From: Takakia lepidozioides
Taxonomy: Eukaryota; Streptophyta; Takakiopsida; Takakiales; Takakiaceae
Assembly (NCBI GenBank): GCA_030704615.1
Contig: CM060733.1
Location: 12,588,001 to 12,648,000 of the forward strand
Direction: 5' to 3'
Length of the DNA: 60,000 nt
This document shows, one piece after another, positions 43,481 to 55,563 of this stretch. A model generated the notes under the pieces. It worked only from the letters and a program-made list of their open reading frames with translations. It made no database searches and was not told the origin of the DNA. The translations under genes were made by a program, and so were the position numbers. How positions within the stretch are numbered: position 1 is the first letter of the stretch; the number at the start of each line of letters is the position of its first letter.

Positions 43481-45782
43481 TCACCTCATGGTATGTCGGT
43501 GTGCCTCATTCCAACACGGCCGAAGGCACAATTGGCTGCTATCACAGCCAGGGCAGTAATAGTGAGTACAAATGTGACACACAACACACAATCGCCGCCT
43601 TGTCATGTGATGCACAAACGTGCATTCCACATCCCTAGTGGTGTCCATGTTGTCAGTGCAGCAGCCCGCTGTCAATCCGTATGCCAAAGCCAGATTGAAT
43701 TTGAGATGTGTTATGACCCGACGCCCCATCCTTCTCTCCATTGCAGAATGCAATATGTACGCATTCACCATTGTGGTATCCAAAAAAAAAAAAAAAAAAA
43801 CACGATGCCACCACTTCTTTGTGCGTAGCTGCAAGCTATACGCACCCTCAGCTGGTCCTGCACATCTACTCCTCGCATATACATTTGGTATTGCACGTGA
43901 GTAGGCACGGATGGCACAGACACTCTTTGGTTTCCCACAAAATGGCGTACAGTCACAAGAGAAGAAGGGTTGCATGCAGGCCTGGCTGCAGATGAAAAGA
44001 CCCCCTTCTTGTCTCACCATAACATAGCAGCCACCTCCCTTGAATGATGCATCCTATACCATGACTGCCCTTGCTTGGCAGTCTTGGATTTCTTCATTTT
44101 CAGCAAAGAGGGAGGGAGACCCATTCGGTTCAATCTAACTGTGCTAGTGGCCCAAGTGCCAAGCTTCGCCAAGTCATACAAAAGCTAGATAGAGGTAAAG
44201 TAATTGTCAGTGACAATGACATGGCCCAAACCATGCAGCCCTTCAGTCAGCCGGCAAACAACATCGTACCCTTCTCCCTTCCCACTTTTCTGCCTCTGGC
44301 CCTCCTGCATTCTTACCAGAGTAAAAACAGAAATTGTAGACATATGAAGTCTTCGAGTCAGCAGTGGCCCACACCTTTATGCCCCACTTGCATGTTTTCT
44401 TAGGCATATACATCCTAATTGGACAGTACCTCCCCTTGTAACGAATCATGACCTCATCAACTGTCACCATTTTGTTCAGATTCCAGAGGCTTTGACACCT
44501 ATCAACAATCTCATCACACACCCACCTTAGCTTTCCAAGCTTGTCGTAATTGTGACTCTTCCGATCCGCCACCAAAGGCGTCGTCAACAAGATGCAAACA
44601 GCGGAGGATGGCCTCGTACCTATCTCTCGTCATCACTTTGCGGATGACAGGACAAGAGAAGAATTGCTTCGAATGTTGCCAGTTTAAGCGAGTTCGGGGC
44701 AACTTCTTCATGCCCATGAAGACACAAATGCCAATCCAAGCCCTCAACTCACAAACAGTGAGCTCTTTCCACTTAGGCCCCCCCACGAGTGCCTGCACCC
44801 AAAGCCTCACATGCATAACGATTGGACTCCCTACATATCCGTGCAAGCACATGTTGTCTCCAAAACAAACGAAAGAACCAAACAAGATGTAAGCCCTTCA
44901 TATCTGGCAGGCAGGGACCAGGTACAGGGCTAGTAAAAGTACCTCTATCAGTTGCAAACTCAGAGCCAACATTGGACTCCCAAGTCGCAAGCTTGAACAT
45001 CTTGACAAAATCGGCGGTTGGCTCCTCATCGCACTCCATGTCAACCCCATCATTCTCCCAGTTGCATTCATCGGCAGAGTCCCCCATGTAGCCATCGTCA
45101 CCCTCAAAATCCTCGTCCATGTCCGACGAGGCCTCATCATGCCCAAAACTCCCATTAGAAGACCCCTCCCAAAATTCACAGTACCCCCAGCACCCCCAGT
45201 ATTGGGATGCAACTCCCCCAAAGCCACCCGACCCACAGCCACCATCCTCCCCGGACTCAGAGACCCGCCAACACACCCTACATTCATCGGCAGACCACCA
45301 GCCTCTCCCCCAATCCCAGAATTCACTCCATGACTAATTTTTTTTCCAGACGACACCCTTGGGAGGTGTTGTCACACTTGCAGGAAGAGACCTCTTTGCA
45401 CGAGCGAAAACCTTCAGACGACTGATTGTTGGCATCGGGCCAGATATCTTCTCTCAACACAGAATTCACAGCCTCATTAAAACGGTCATTGTCACCCTCC
45501 TCTCTTCTCTCTCTCCAACCTAGAACAAGAGCAACTTGACGTCTAAACAGGAAACGAAAAGTTGTGAGGGTGAGGGTGGCGAGGGCAGCGATTGGCACCT
45601 GGCGGGGGAGGCAAGTTTAACAGGAAATCAGGAGAAAGGCAGCCCAAGATTATCTTGCACTGCTCCTCAGTGCAATGTTGTTCCTGCATCGCCCATTTTC
45701 TTATAACATGGGCTGTAGCTGCATGCTCGGGTGGAGGAGGTGGTGGCTCAGGTGCAGCAAGGGCCTTGCGCTTAGGCGCCAT
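43481..45782 (-). pseudogene. piggyBac-type transposase, broken
   Basis: Starts at ATG 45,782 (MAPKRKALAAPEPPPPPPEH), then an acidic stretch. The DDE_Tnp_1_7 core follows: WKELTVCELRAWIGICVFMG; DKLGKLRWVCDEIVDRCQSL; VTVDEVMIRYKGRY (first catalytic Asp); CKWGIKVWATADSKTSYVYN; HVIVTDNYFTSI (second Asp); DKKGV (third Asp); and MRGVDVQDQLR. A C-terminal Cys-rich finger ends it (RLCVVC...YYCPGCDSSQLC). Breaks: an indel in a C7 run at 44,778-44,784, another shift near 44,590, TAG at 44,185-44,187, TGA at 44,014-44,016, and more near the 19-A tract at 43,782-43,800. The enzyme would cut and paste at TTAA. Confidence 0.9.
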
Positions 45783-46683
45783 TGATTCTCTACCACCCAG
45801 ACAGCTCACCCCAATCACTACAAGCCTACGTACAGAACAAAAAAACAAATCCCCAAATCTGATGCCCACATCAAGAAACACAAAACCCAAGCATTACCAT
45901 CCCTGACGGCAAGGCTATAGGATCTAATCATTTGGCATGCAGAACCCTAGCACTAGCTGAATGCAGCATAAGCAAGAGGTGTAAAGAGAAAAGCGCAAAG
46001 GAGGAAAAAGGGCGAGCTTGTACCTAAGGCGAACAGACGGCTGCGCACTGAATTCGTGGCTGCGCAACCCTTCTCGCACCTCGTAAATGCAAGTGAAGCA
46101 ATAGATGTAAACGCAGTGGCCAGCTCTAAAGACAAATAAGAGCTCCGCAGCGCAAAACGGAATAGCGGCCCGCACTCACCCACATCACAAAGAGCCCAAA
46201 TAAGCGCACAAAGAAAACAATCAAGCGCATGCAAGGCTAAATATGATCGACACAGGACGGAAGAAGGAGTGTAAAAGGCCGATTTGCACACAAAAAACTG
46301 CGAGCCCTCGACATGCACAAACGAGAGGGAACGAAGGACGCGAAGTGCCCGTCCCTGCCACCTCCCGCCACCCTTCGCGCGTGCCGGGGGGAGATGTGGC
46401 TGTCCGCACGGGCGGACATGCAGCACCCGGTGGCACCCATCGCCGCCGAAGGCATGAACCCCACCCCATCCAGCCGGCCACAGGTCAACCATGCTGGAGG
46501 GCCCCAAATCACTGATTTTTGGGTACCCCCACGCTTTCCAAAAAATCCTGCAGGCTGTCCTTTAGGATTTTTGGGGTGCCATCAACACAAGGGGGCATAG
46601 AATTTAATTTCCTACAATTTTCATTCAGAGCTTGAATTCATCCGAATTCATCTCGATGATTTTCATCCAAGCGAAATTTTCCG

Positions 46684-46721
46684 GCGACCTGATTCAGGTC
46701 GCCTCGTCCATTAGGGGTTAA
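46684..46721. repeat. Candidate piggyBac right terminus with subterminal hairpin
   Basis: GCCTCGTCCATTAGGGG (46,701-46,717) then TTAA (46,718-46,721) mirrors the left end at 24,906. Directly inside lies a perfect hairpin, GGCGACCTGA-T-TCAGGTCGCC (46,684-46,704), overlapping the inverted repeat by four bases. The left end has no such hairpin. Confidence 0.65.
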
Positions 46722-46739
46722 GTTTTGGGGGAGGGACAC

Positions 46740-47690
46740 CTTCCAAATGAACATGTACCATAAGGCAATGGCACTTCTACTCTTGAGATCCACATATTGG
46801 GACTGAAACCACCCAGGCCTGCAATGCATACAAACATAATGTGGCCGGGCTGGACCCCTTCCCCCATCATTTGCTCGTAGGTCTCCAAAGCCTCCATCCC
46901 ACGTCCCTGTTGTGCATACCCTGCAAGCATCGCACTCCATGACACCACATCTCATTCAGCCATAGTGTTGAACACTCCCTTTGCATCCCCGATGCACCCA
47001 CATTTTGCATACATGTCCACTAGGGTATTGTTCAGAATGACATTTGGTACAATTCCAGCTCTGAAGATGTCACCACGGACCTCCTTCCCCTTTTCCAGAG
47101 CTGCCAGGGCAGTGTTTAGAATGACATTAGGTACAATTCCAGCTTTGATGATATCCCCATGCACCTCTTTGCCCTTCTCAAGGGTTGCCAGGCTTGCACA
47201 AGCATTGCAATGCACACAAACATGATGTGAGAGGGCAAAACAGGTTGAAATAGGTCAAAGAAGAAGATGCCCTCACCACATTGTCCTTGAGGTTGTGTCA
47301 TGACTTGACCGACCATCAACCCAAAATGACCTCTTGTGTGTGCTGCTTGTGTCTGTAGTCAGGTAATGTCGGATTGGTCTGTGAGATCGAACCACCACGG
47401 TGTAGCTGAGTAGGCAGAGATTGAAACACGGCCTGCTATGACCAAGCTAACTCTCCCAAGAACGGCAAGCTCGCAAGAATGTTGCGAGCTTCTCCTCGTC
47501 TCATCTCCTCCTCCTCTCCTCCTTCTTGCATCATTTGCTCAACGCCTCCATCCCACGCCCCTGCATATCCTGCGATCATTGCGTTCCATCCCTCAGCTAC
47601 ATGGTGTGGCACAGGGAGACAAAAAAAAACGCCAAGTCCCAGCCCTCCTCTGTGTTCACGATTACCCTAATGGGCAACCTTATTAGCAAC
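46740..47690 (-). pseudogene. PPR gene fragment just outside the piggyBac end
   Basis: Minus strand, after a 5' relic (47,690-47,220) shared with the CACTA passenger: NACASLATLEKGKEVHGDII, KAGIVPNVILNTALAALEKG, LVDMYAKCGCIGDAKGVFNT, MAE-stop-DVVSWSAMLAGY, GRGMEALETYEQMMGEG. The stop (46,952-46,954) is TGA where paralogues at 41.1 and 40.7 kb have CGA (Arg). Coding similarity ends near 46,800. Confidence 0.75.
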
Positions 47691-47844
47691 TTTTTGACTT
47701 TTTAATCTTTTGCACTTTGATTCATTCTAGGTCAGAGGCTAAAGTCCTGCTACCAGACTTGTCTAGAAAACCAAAACACCACGTATACAAACATTTGATA
47801 ATGGTAATAAAAAATATTGGCCAAGGCAACATGACCAAGGCAGC

Positions 47845-48224
47845 ATGCTTCTGAGCAAACCTTTAGGATTTGCTGCCGGCCTCATTCATGATTCAATCAC
47901 TGCAATGACAGGGGAGGCTTATGCCTCTATTATGGATTGGGTAGAGTTGCACAAGTTAGGATCCAAAGTTCACATGAGTATCCCTTCTTCGAAATATGGC
48001 CGTGACCTACTTTCTTCGAGCTCGAGATGGTTCCCAATATTAGAGCTTGACTATGGCTGGGGTGGACCCTTCTATGCTGTGAGGAAGAGCGAGCTACTAG
48101 TCCAGCTCTCAATGGAAAGTTCTTTATGCAGCCCAGCGCATCTGCTTCTGAGAATGTGATGATCTCTCTACATCTCCCAACAAATGTCATGGAAGCTCTC
48201 GAAGCTGATCTCTTTCAGTTCTGA
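47845..48224 (+). pseudogene. BAHD acyltransferase C-terminal fragment
   Basis: Reads PLGFAAGLIHDSITAMTGEA, DWVELHKLGS, FPILELDYGWGGPFYAV, then with a frame change NGKFFMQPSASENVMISLHL and VMEALEADLFQF-stop. DYGWG stands for the conserved DFGWG motif, and the M..LEAD.F ending is typical of BAHD enzymes (CoA-dependent acyl transfer to phenolics, amines or alcohols). The HXXXD catalytic motif and the first two thirds are absent, and the frame breaks after GPFYAV. It may be a 3' exon of a disrupted gene or a transposed fragment. Confidence 0.7.
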
Positions 48225-50018
48225 CTACTATGACAATGCAATTTCAGTATATCCCACATGTGGAAGGAGACAAGGTTTTTGGCATTCACTTTCAGTGTTC
48301 GAATTGGGCAAGAGCGGGTAACATGAATATGAGTAATGCGATGACTTTTCTTTTAAGAATTTTGTCTGGTTGGTGTAGTACCACACTCCGCCTCCACTGT
48401 CGAGACCTCATCTTCAATACTGTTAGAAATTGATTGCCTGTTATCATTAGAATAGTTGCTCAGGAGGGGAGTTTGGAGCTGACTATCCTTGTCGCCATTG
48501 CTTGAAGTCATGTTCGTACCGTGGCTTCACTCTATCTTCTCGTGCATAAAGGAAAAGCTGGTTTTGCTGGTGAAATATTCCTTGGAGGCCTTTCCCGTAC
48601 AGTTTCATACCTGCATCAGCGTGCTGAAATTGGCCTTAGCTCTAAGCAACCAAGAGTTGCCAAGTTCCTGCAGGCTTCAAAGTTTGATGGGTTTGATGCG
48701 CCAGAGACAAACCAAGATTTTGAACCTCCAACAAGATGCAAAAGAGTCTTCTTTCAGTTCTCAGGTCTGCCTCCGTTTCAGTCGGAAAAGCTGTCGTACC
48801 AGCACACAGAGGCCGATGGTGACCAACGTATAGAATCAATGAAATTTCACGACAAGTTCACAACATAGGCACCCAAGACATGTGCTTCTTGACTTCCTTC
48901 AAACTTGACACCCGTCAGACCGGAAAGCTCAACTAAGCTTTCTCATACATTAGCACACTCGACCCATCTGTTGAATCCCCGTACTATCATGCTGACTTCA
49001 CAATTCCGAAAACTTTGCGTTCGTTGTAAGGTGGCAAATCACCTTCATGCAGATGATAGACAGACAGACACAAAATCAAATCTTCACCATGCTTACAGGG
49101 TCTGCTCAAGCAAGCTAGTCTTCAAGAGCATTCCTCGCACGGAAGTTTAAACCTTATCTTAGCTTGCTGTGCATTTTACTTGTGGGGAGAGTTGCATGCG
49201 CGAGCTTGGAGACATGGCGCACCAATTTCTACGCAAATTGCTTCTGTGTAGGGGGTCCCCTGCTTTCCGGGATCTCACTGGAGGAAAAAGGTCTTTCGCT
49301 TCCTGCAGCCAGGATCAGTACCACCGATTGTGGTAGTAAGTTGTCTTTCACCTTGTGCAGCCGCATCTTCCAAGTGTGTCTTAGAAAATTTTGTGTCGGT
49401 GATAGAATTATACATAGAGCTTAAAGGCAGGTATGAAGAACCCAATGTCCCTCTTACGTCCCATAAGTATGAAGAAGGATTTGTAGTTGTGGTGTTTTTC
49501 GGCCACTGGTGCCATTTGAAGGATCTTTTGCAACTGTTGAGGGCCTGCCCAAATGTTGGACTTGGAGCAATTGGATCATTGTGGCAAAATTCAGATTGAG
49601 GTTTGTAAAGTTCTCTTTAGGTGTATTCCAGTGTTGGCCAGGTATCATGTTTCGTATAGTCTTTCCGGTTCACGTTATGGAACCTCTTCTTAGTGGAGGC
49701 AGTGGGTGATATCAATAAGGTTTATAATTTGAAAGTGAGTCCACTTGAGGTTCTCAACACATGAGTTATAAATCTTTGCAACGGATATCCATTTTCCGGT
49801 TTCTGTAAGTTCAGGTTCTCCATCCCTACACCAAAATACAAGGTGGGCAATTGGAATGAGGTATTGTTGTGCACAACTATCGCCTTGAAATAGATAAAAT
49901 TCCAAGCTATAGGGGTTCAGAGAGTTCAGGGTTTAGGGTGGCTCAAATAAACCTTCACATCAACCACTTCAAACCCATCGCAAGATTGTACTCCATACAT
50001 GTAAAATAATGGAAGGAC
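48225..50018. other. No gene recognised
   Basis: Open frames of about 115 codons at 48,489-48,868 (for example EIFLGGLSRTVSYLHQRAEI) resemble nothing I know. It could hold 3' sequence of the BAHD relic or an unrecognised decayed element. A short telomere-like GGGTTTAGGG lies near 49,930. Confidence 0.3.
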
Positions 50019-52675
50019 CTAATCAAACAAATTAGTGTGCCCTTCACCGACCACCAATTCTTTGAAATACCATGATTTTTCTATCAAATCATAGTTATCC
50101 TCCACTAAGGCTGCCTCTGCATCCATAAAAACTTTGTAGTCGGATGTAGGACAACAACCAAGTCGAGGGTCATCTGGCCAAGCATTACCAAACGATCCAA
50201 ATATTTTATCTGCAATCGGCAACGCCTAAGAGATGTTAGCACCCCTACAATATTGAATACTCGTTCAATCTCTATCTGTGAACCAGGGATGCCAAGTATA
50301 TGCTTGGCTAAGGGATTTGCTATTCTATCAGCTATCAGCCATTAGTCATCAACTTGCAGATAAAGAGAATTTAGGGCCTGTTTTTGCTAATTGCACGTAA
50401 TTATGAAATCCACTAATCTAGAGAAGAGAGCATCAGTGTGACGTGGATGCGGAAATGACGGCCACGTGGCAAAAAAAAATTCTCGGGCTGCCCGTAATTA
50501 TATGCTTGGATTTGTGAGAAACAATAATGAAAAATGACACGGGATTGTACTGACACGCCACCTTTGGCTGCCGAAGGTGGAGGCTGAGCGGGAGAACATA
50601 AGGTAAAAACGAAATAAATGGATGTCGGAAATCCCCCCCCGCCCCCCGAAAAAAAAAAAACCCAACATAAGAATTCTGCACGAACGTGGAAGAATTATGA
50701 ATGTTTTTTAGCCATTTTAATCTCTAGCTTGGATTATCGTATGCTACGGAAATGTGTAGGGATGCTGGTGAAAAGATTTTTTTTTGTTGGACCTAAGTTG
50801 AAGGTGGCTCTTCTGTCCTTATATAAGGTACTTTTCGCTTTTTGGAATGTGATTTTGTATTCAATTTCAAACTTTAAAATTTAATTTTTTCCGGGCAGGT
50901 TCGTTGGGCAGATTGAAATGTTCTTGTTCACCTTCGTTGACCTTTGTCACTGATGGAATTGCTTTGGTAACTGATAGAATAGGAGCTCTCCTTGGCTAAA
51001 AAGGCGTAATTTGGAAATTGCGCTTCATGGTCCTTCCGCCAAGCAAGGGGATTTGAAGAGTCAACAGTAGAAACAGGCAGTCTCGCCTGAAGAGAGACAA
51101 CTCATTTTTTACTCAAGCGCTCGAAGACTCTTCCTCCAAAGCCCCTACACCAAAAAGGCTTGACTCCTCAACTATTTCAAAAGGCAGCAGTGCTGAGCGC
51201 ATCAGAGGGTAGCTAGTGACCTCGGCTTTGATTCATGATACATGTTGTGACTACGAAATTCAATGATGAGGTTATTGCCTCGGCTATGGCCCAGACCTGC
51301 GGCTTTGGTACCCTTGCCTGCCTATTGCCTGCAAGGATAAAGTTTGTCTGTTGTAACAAGTGATGATAGCTTCCTTGAATTCAAGGGTTTCCTCAAACAT
51401 AATAACTTTGGAGGCAAATCTTGTTTTCACAAGTGTCTTCAACCTGCGCGGCCGGTATGCCAGAATCAATACATGCTTTGTTCCACTCAACACGACCTTT
51501 TCCGCTCTTCCTTGTCCAGGTAATAGTTTTTTGTAGAGCTGCTTGCACATCTTTCACTAAGACTGCCCTTAAGCCAACACTTACCTTAATGTCATTTGTA
51601 GCATACTGGCAGGCCTTCGACATCACCTGTACTCCAAAGCAGGTGCCTTCAAAAACTTGAGGTAAGAGACAGATGCACACATGAAACAATCGACCTCAAA
51701 GCTATCGTCATAGTATTCAGGTTGTCACCTTCGTCTTTCACAAAAGGCCACGACACACTGAGTAAGACTATATTTGTCCAATAGTGATTGGAGTTGAACC
51801 GCCATAACCGCCCCGCATGAATCATATACTTCGAACAACCCTATGGTAACATTGAGTTCTCATTCAGAAAGTTGACTACAAGTGCAAATGTGTCTATGTC
51901 ACCCCTGCTCATCCATAGATCAAAGCTGGCTGAACAAGTTACACAACCCACCAAAGCAGGTAGCACGAACTAATCCATGGTCTTAGAAACCATCGTTGGC
52001 AGGACCTCATGAACAAAAACATGACGAGAAGGAAATACCTACACGAGGAGATTGCCTCAATACTAACCTCCTTAACCAGATATTCTCCACAGAAGATAAG
52101 GGCCGGTAACCCTTTGCAATGTACAGTAGTAGGTCCTCTAGAAACTTGATTTGATGCTCGTCCGATTTCTTGTATGGATTAATTGAACCAAAGAACTCTA
52201 TTATCGCACAACCAGTAGGTAGAGAGCGCTTCTTGCTAGCCTGTCGAGCTGGCTCGGAAATTGTAATCAATCTAGTCATTTGAGATTTCATGAGCGCAAC
52301 CAATGAGGATGACAAATTTGCATGTTTGCGCATAGCAGTCACATCATTACTCTTGTTGTAGGTTACCAAACCTTTCCTCTGATTTGTGTTTTGTGCCAGA
52401 ACAAGGTTCTTCTGTTGAGAGTGACAAATGACGCATCGCAGAACCTGAGGGTGGACCAAATCGACTGGAAGATCATTGTTAAGAGCAAAGAAAGACCACA
52501 ACAAAGAGTTGTAGTTGTAGGGTTTCCAAAATGTAGATTGAGTCTGCAACATAATTAGCAATTGCTGGCTGAGAAGCTTTGTAAGTGGGCCCTCCATGAC
52601 ACCTCCATCATGATTTGCACTCCCTCTGTCAGCTATTGTGGCATTTGCTTGGAAATCAGATGAGGAGGAAGCCAT
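50019..52675 (-). pseudogene. hAT-superfamily transposase, degenerate
   Basis: Starts at ATG 52,675. A BED-type finger region (CVICHSQQKN...AMRKHANLSS) is followed by FLEDLLLYIAKGYRPLSSVE and NIWLRRLVL. Then come FDLWMSRGDIDTFALVVNFL, WPFVKDEGDNLNTMTIALRS, KTITWTRKSGKGRVEWNKAC, LVKTRFASKVIMFEETLEFK, and finally the dimerisation domain GIPGSQIEIERVFNIVGVLT with WPDDPRLGC. This is a zBED-hAT transposase read in several frames with many stops. About 0.9 kb of unrelated sequence (50,350-51,280) separates the core from the C-terminal domain, perhaps a later insertion. No terminal repeats were identified. Confidence 0.85.
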
Positions 52676-53962
52676 GGCAGAAAATAGATCTCACACGAAC
52701 GCACCATAACTACAGACACAAAATATGACAATCCAGTGAACTTCAGAAGAGTCAGCTCCATCACACAAAACTGAAATATCCTAGCATTAATAATTCTATG
52801 ATAGACCAAAGATCTCACAAGATTGTCCCCAAGCCCGAGAAAGAACTGGTTGCGCATTTGTGAAGGGACAGATTCGATTGATAACCAACGTAGCCAAAAA
52901 CTAATGGAGCGGTGGTTAAGTTGCGAGATGTGCAAGACGAGACCCGGTGGCCGGGTCTCACAATGGACACTTCAACATGCAATAGGGTAGAAACACCTTT
53001 CATGGCGCAAGAAGTTGGATAAATGTAATAACTTTTTGTGCTTTAAACCTATGGGGTCATATAATACCTTAACATAAAGCTCTTAAGATAAGATAACTTT
53101 CTTTAGTTGAAAGTTAAATGAGATTCTGGCTTTATCTGACATTAAAAGTGGAGAGAAGTAGAGGATGTCAATGTGAGCCTTTGACGCACCTTGTTCCTAT
53201 TCTGACTCATTCATATCTCATTAGTATTTTTTCTACCTGAGATGGTAACCAAAAAAAGAACCAAAAATATCAATGGAAAGCGCTTAATGTGGCCATCTTT
53301 TTGTAGTTGGAGAAATTTTCATTAGAGGACATCTACCTATAGCAACTTAAGGATAAAACAAGTGAGCCCATCATGGCGCACAAGATATATTGCTCTTTTG
53401 GTACCTTGGACTTCAACCATTTTAACCATTTTAAGAAATAAAGATACCATTGGAAAGCTCTTGATAAGCCCCAACATTTTGTAGTTGGAACAATTTCCAA
53501 TAGAGTTCATCTACCTCAGAAATTTGAGTGTAAAGTAGAGGATTAAATGGTGTAGTGTAGTTGATTTCTCTTTGGGTAAGCTTGCTGGCCTATCATGGCG
53601 CACTCCAGCCTGACACGCTCCGAAATGGGCATATTTTCTTGCACCATGGGCGTGCTTTTGAGCGCCACTATGGGGCACATGCCCATGAACGGTGCTTCTA
53701 CCCGGGGGGTTGGTAGGACGTGAGCACAATCCCACGGTGGTGGACAATTCACGGAATTGGGAGGTCCACATACATTGAGTACAAAAAGTTGAGTAAACAG
53801 GGTTGGTCGTCAAGTCTCCATGGGAACCGAGGAGTGAAGAGGCCACGCCCTCGAACGCTGCAGGAAGAGGGTTTTATGTTTTGAAACCGCGGTCACAGTG
53901 TTTTCAAAACGGAATTAATTGGCGGATATAGAGACACGGTGCATTTATAGGATTTATGTGCC
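52676..53962. other. Intergenic with a ~180-bp duplication
   Basis: GGAAAGC(G/T)CTTRATRWGSCC, TTTTGTAGTTGGA and AGAGKWCATCTACCT occur twice in order (about 53,276-53,365 and 53,455-53,545). The words CATCATGGCGCAC and TATCATGGCGCAC also recur. No coding signal. Confidence 0.5.
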
Positions 53963-54602
53963 TATTTCCGTCCCTAAACCAAAACCCATATGCGGAATAG
54001 GCACCCATAATGTATATCTATAAACTCCAAGTTCCACATATCTACAGTTTTGGTATCCTACAAAAACAAAACACATTAGGGAAAAACAAAGTCACAATAA
54101 CCAACACCACATCCAAAACACACAAATACCAACAATAGTTGAACAATTTAATATAATGAGGCAAACAACGGGTTTCATTAACGAAAAAAATCAAGGTATC
54201 GAATTTCGCCAGCGAAATAACAGATTCCGCCAACGAAATTATGGATTTTGCTAGCGAAATATTGGGTTTCGTCGACGAAATTTCCAAATATCGCTGCATA
54301 GGTCATTATCCTATGGTTTCGTAGGCGAAACAAAATGTGTTGTGTTTGGTTTTGCATATAAGAGACGACGTGAGATTGTTTTATTTCGCTAATGAATTGT
54401 TATGTGCTTGTGCGTACAGAAAATAAACCACGGAAATAGGGTGCCCGTCCATATTCATGACTCATTTTTGTGCCTATTTCTCCCATGTCTATTTCTCTTC
54501 GTGTGGTTTGTGCTCACGTGAGCACAAGTCTACTCGTGAGTACAAATTGCACATTTTAGTTTCGCTATCGCATCTTTTTAAGAATATTCTAGGAATTTAT
54601 GG
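53963..54602 (+). repeat. Left arm of a 0.65-kb inverted repeat pair
   Basis: Runs from GTGCCTATTTCCGTCCCTAA to GAATATTCTAGGAATTTATGG. The reverse complement is recognisable along its whole length at 57,970-58,640, with long exact blocks such as CACATTAGGGAAAAACAAAG... and AATATAATGAGGCAAACAAC. Divergence is perhaps 15-20 percent by eye, with indels. Confidence 0.8.
54195..54335. repeat. Array of short TTTCG-CGAAA palindromes
   Basis: Consecutive near-palindromes: TTTCGCCAGCGAAAT, TCCGCCAACGAAAT, TTTGCTAGCGAAAT, TTTCGTCGACGAAAT, TTTCGTAGGCGAAAC, spaced about 22-25 bases apart (the last about 50) by AT-rich linkers. The right arm has worn versions (TTTCGCCCACGAAAGC at 58,211). Confidence 0.75.
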
Positions 54603-54785
54603 TACATCCTCTTCTGCTCACGTGAGCAGGCTCATGCTCATGTGAGCATGCTCACATGCTACCCAACCTCCTTCTACCCTAACCGTCGGATATCCACAAA
54701 CCCGAGTCTCAAAATTTGCTTTGACCCGAGTATGTACATATTGATAACCGCTTGAATACCCGGCCGGGTATGGATTTCGAACCCA

Positions 54786-54827
54786 ATACCCGGCCAACAT
54801 TGGTTTAAACCAGTGTTGGCCGGGTAT
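54786..54827. repeat. 42-bp near-perfect palindrome
   Basis: ATACCCGGCCAACATTGG-TTTAAA-CCAGTGTTGGCCGGGTAT; 20 of 21 arm positions pair. It could extrude as a cruciform or fold as a hairpin in RNA. Confidence 0.9.
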
Positions 54828-55563
54828 GGCATCTTGACATGCATATCCGGCGGTTATTTGCCGGTTATGCACATGTGCATAACCGGAAAGTGTAGCCCCC
54901 GCAGGAACTGGCTATGGAAGGAACCGGAAAAAAAATCGAGCTTCCTAACCGGCTAGAGAACCGGCATGGTGATTATAAGGGTGTTATACCCGGAGCAAGA
55001 TCCGGAGCAAATGTGGATGTTGTAGAGGCGGTCCTAGATAATACAAGTGTAAAGGTTAGTGATGGTAGTTATGAAATGACAATGTTGGGGGGATTAGGTG
55101 CACAACATTAATGAGAATATCCAAGTAGGAAATTAATTAGTTGGGCATTTGGCATTTGGCTAGGACAATAGTTGTAAGTTGTAAGCTTAGTGTATTAGAG
55201 GGGCAGAGAGATAGATGACAGGGTTGAATGTTTGAACTTTGAACCCGAGACCCACAACCAATACTCTAGTGGCTTATCACCATGCCACAACCCTTTTGTG
55301 TATAGTTTTACACACATACACAAAAATGCTAGAAAAAGTAAAAATAAATAAAAGTGGATGAATCCCATAACCGGTACCATGGAACCAGAATTTTTTAAGA
55401 TGGCATACCTGGTAGATTGAGAACCGGACAAAAAAAAATCCATGTGTTTATTGAGAACCTGTAACCGAGATGTTTTTCAAACCTATTGGTATACCCTGCC
55501 CCGGCCATCCATTTTTTTCAAAGAGTACGCCATAATGGGACCGGGAGAGGGCTCAAAACATGG

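Larger units (their letters stand above)
24910..46717 (-). mobile_element. Candidate nested piggyBac element, 21.8 kb
   Basis: Bounded by perfect 17-bp inverted repeats starting CCCC and by TTAA on both sides, the hallmark of piggyBac transposons. A broken piggyBac transposase (43,481-45,782, minus strand) lies near the right end with its start codon facing the right terminus. Removing the CACTA insertion with one TTA leaves about 10.1 kb, which still includes a LINE piece and a PPR/PDF array, so later insertions or captures enlarged it. It is unlikely to be mobile now. Alternatively the two ends belong to two separate elements of one family. Confidence 0.55.

Noticed and set aside
54195-54335. 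CRISPR-like array
   Set aside because: The repeats are short palindromes with variable cores in nuclear plant DNA, with no unique spacers of constant length.
55221-55290. Second tRNA/SINE-like pattern (TTTGAACCCGAGACCC ... CTAGTGGC)
   Set aside because: Only a B-box-like word is convincing; there is no A box at the right distance.
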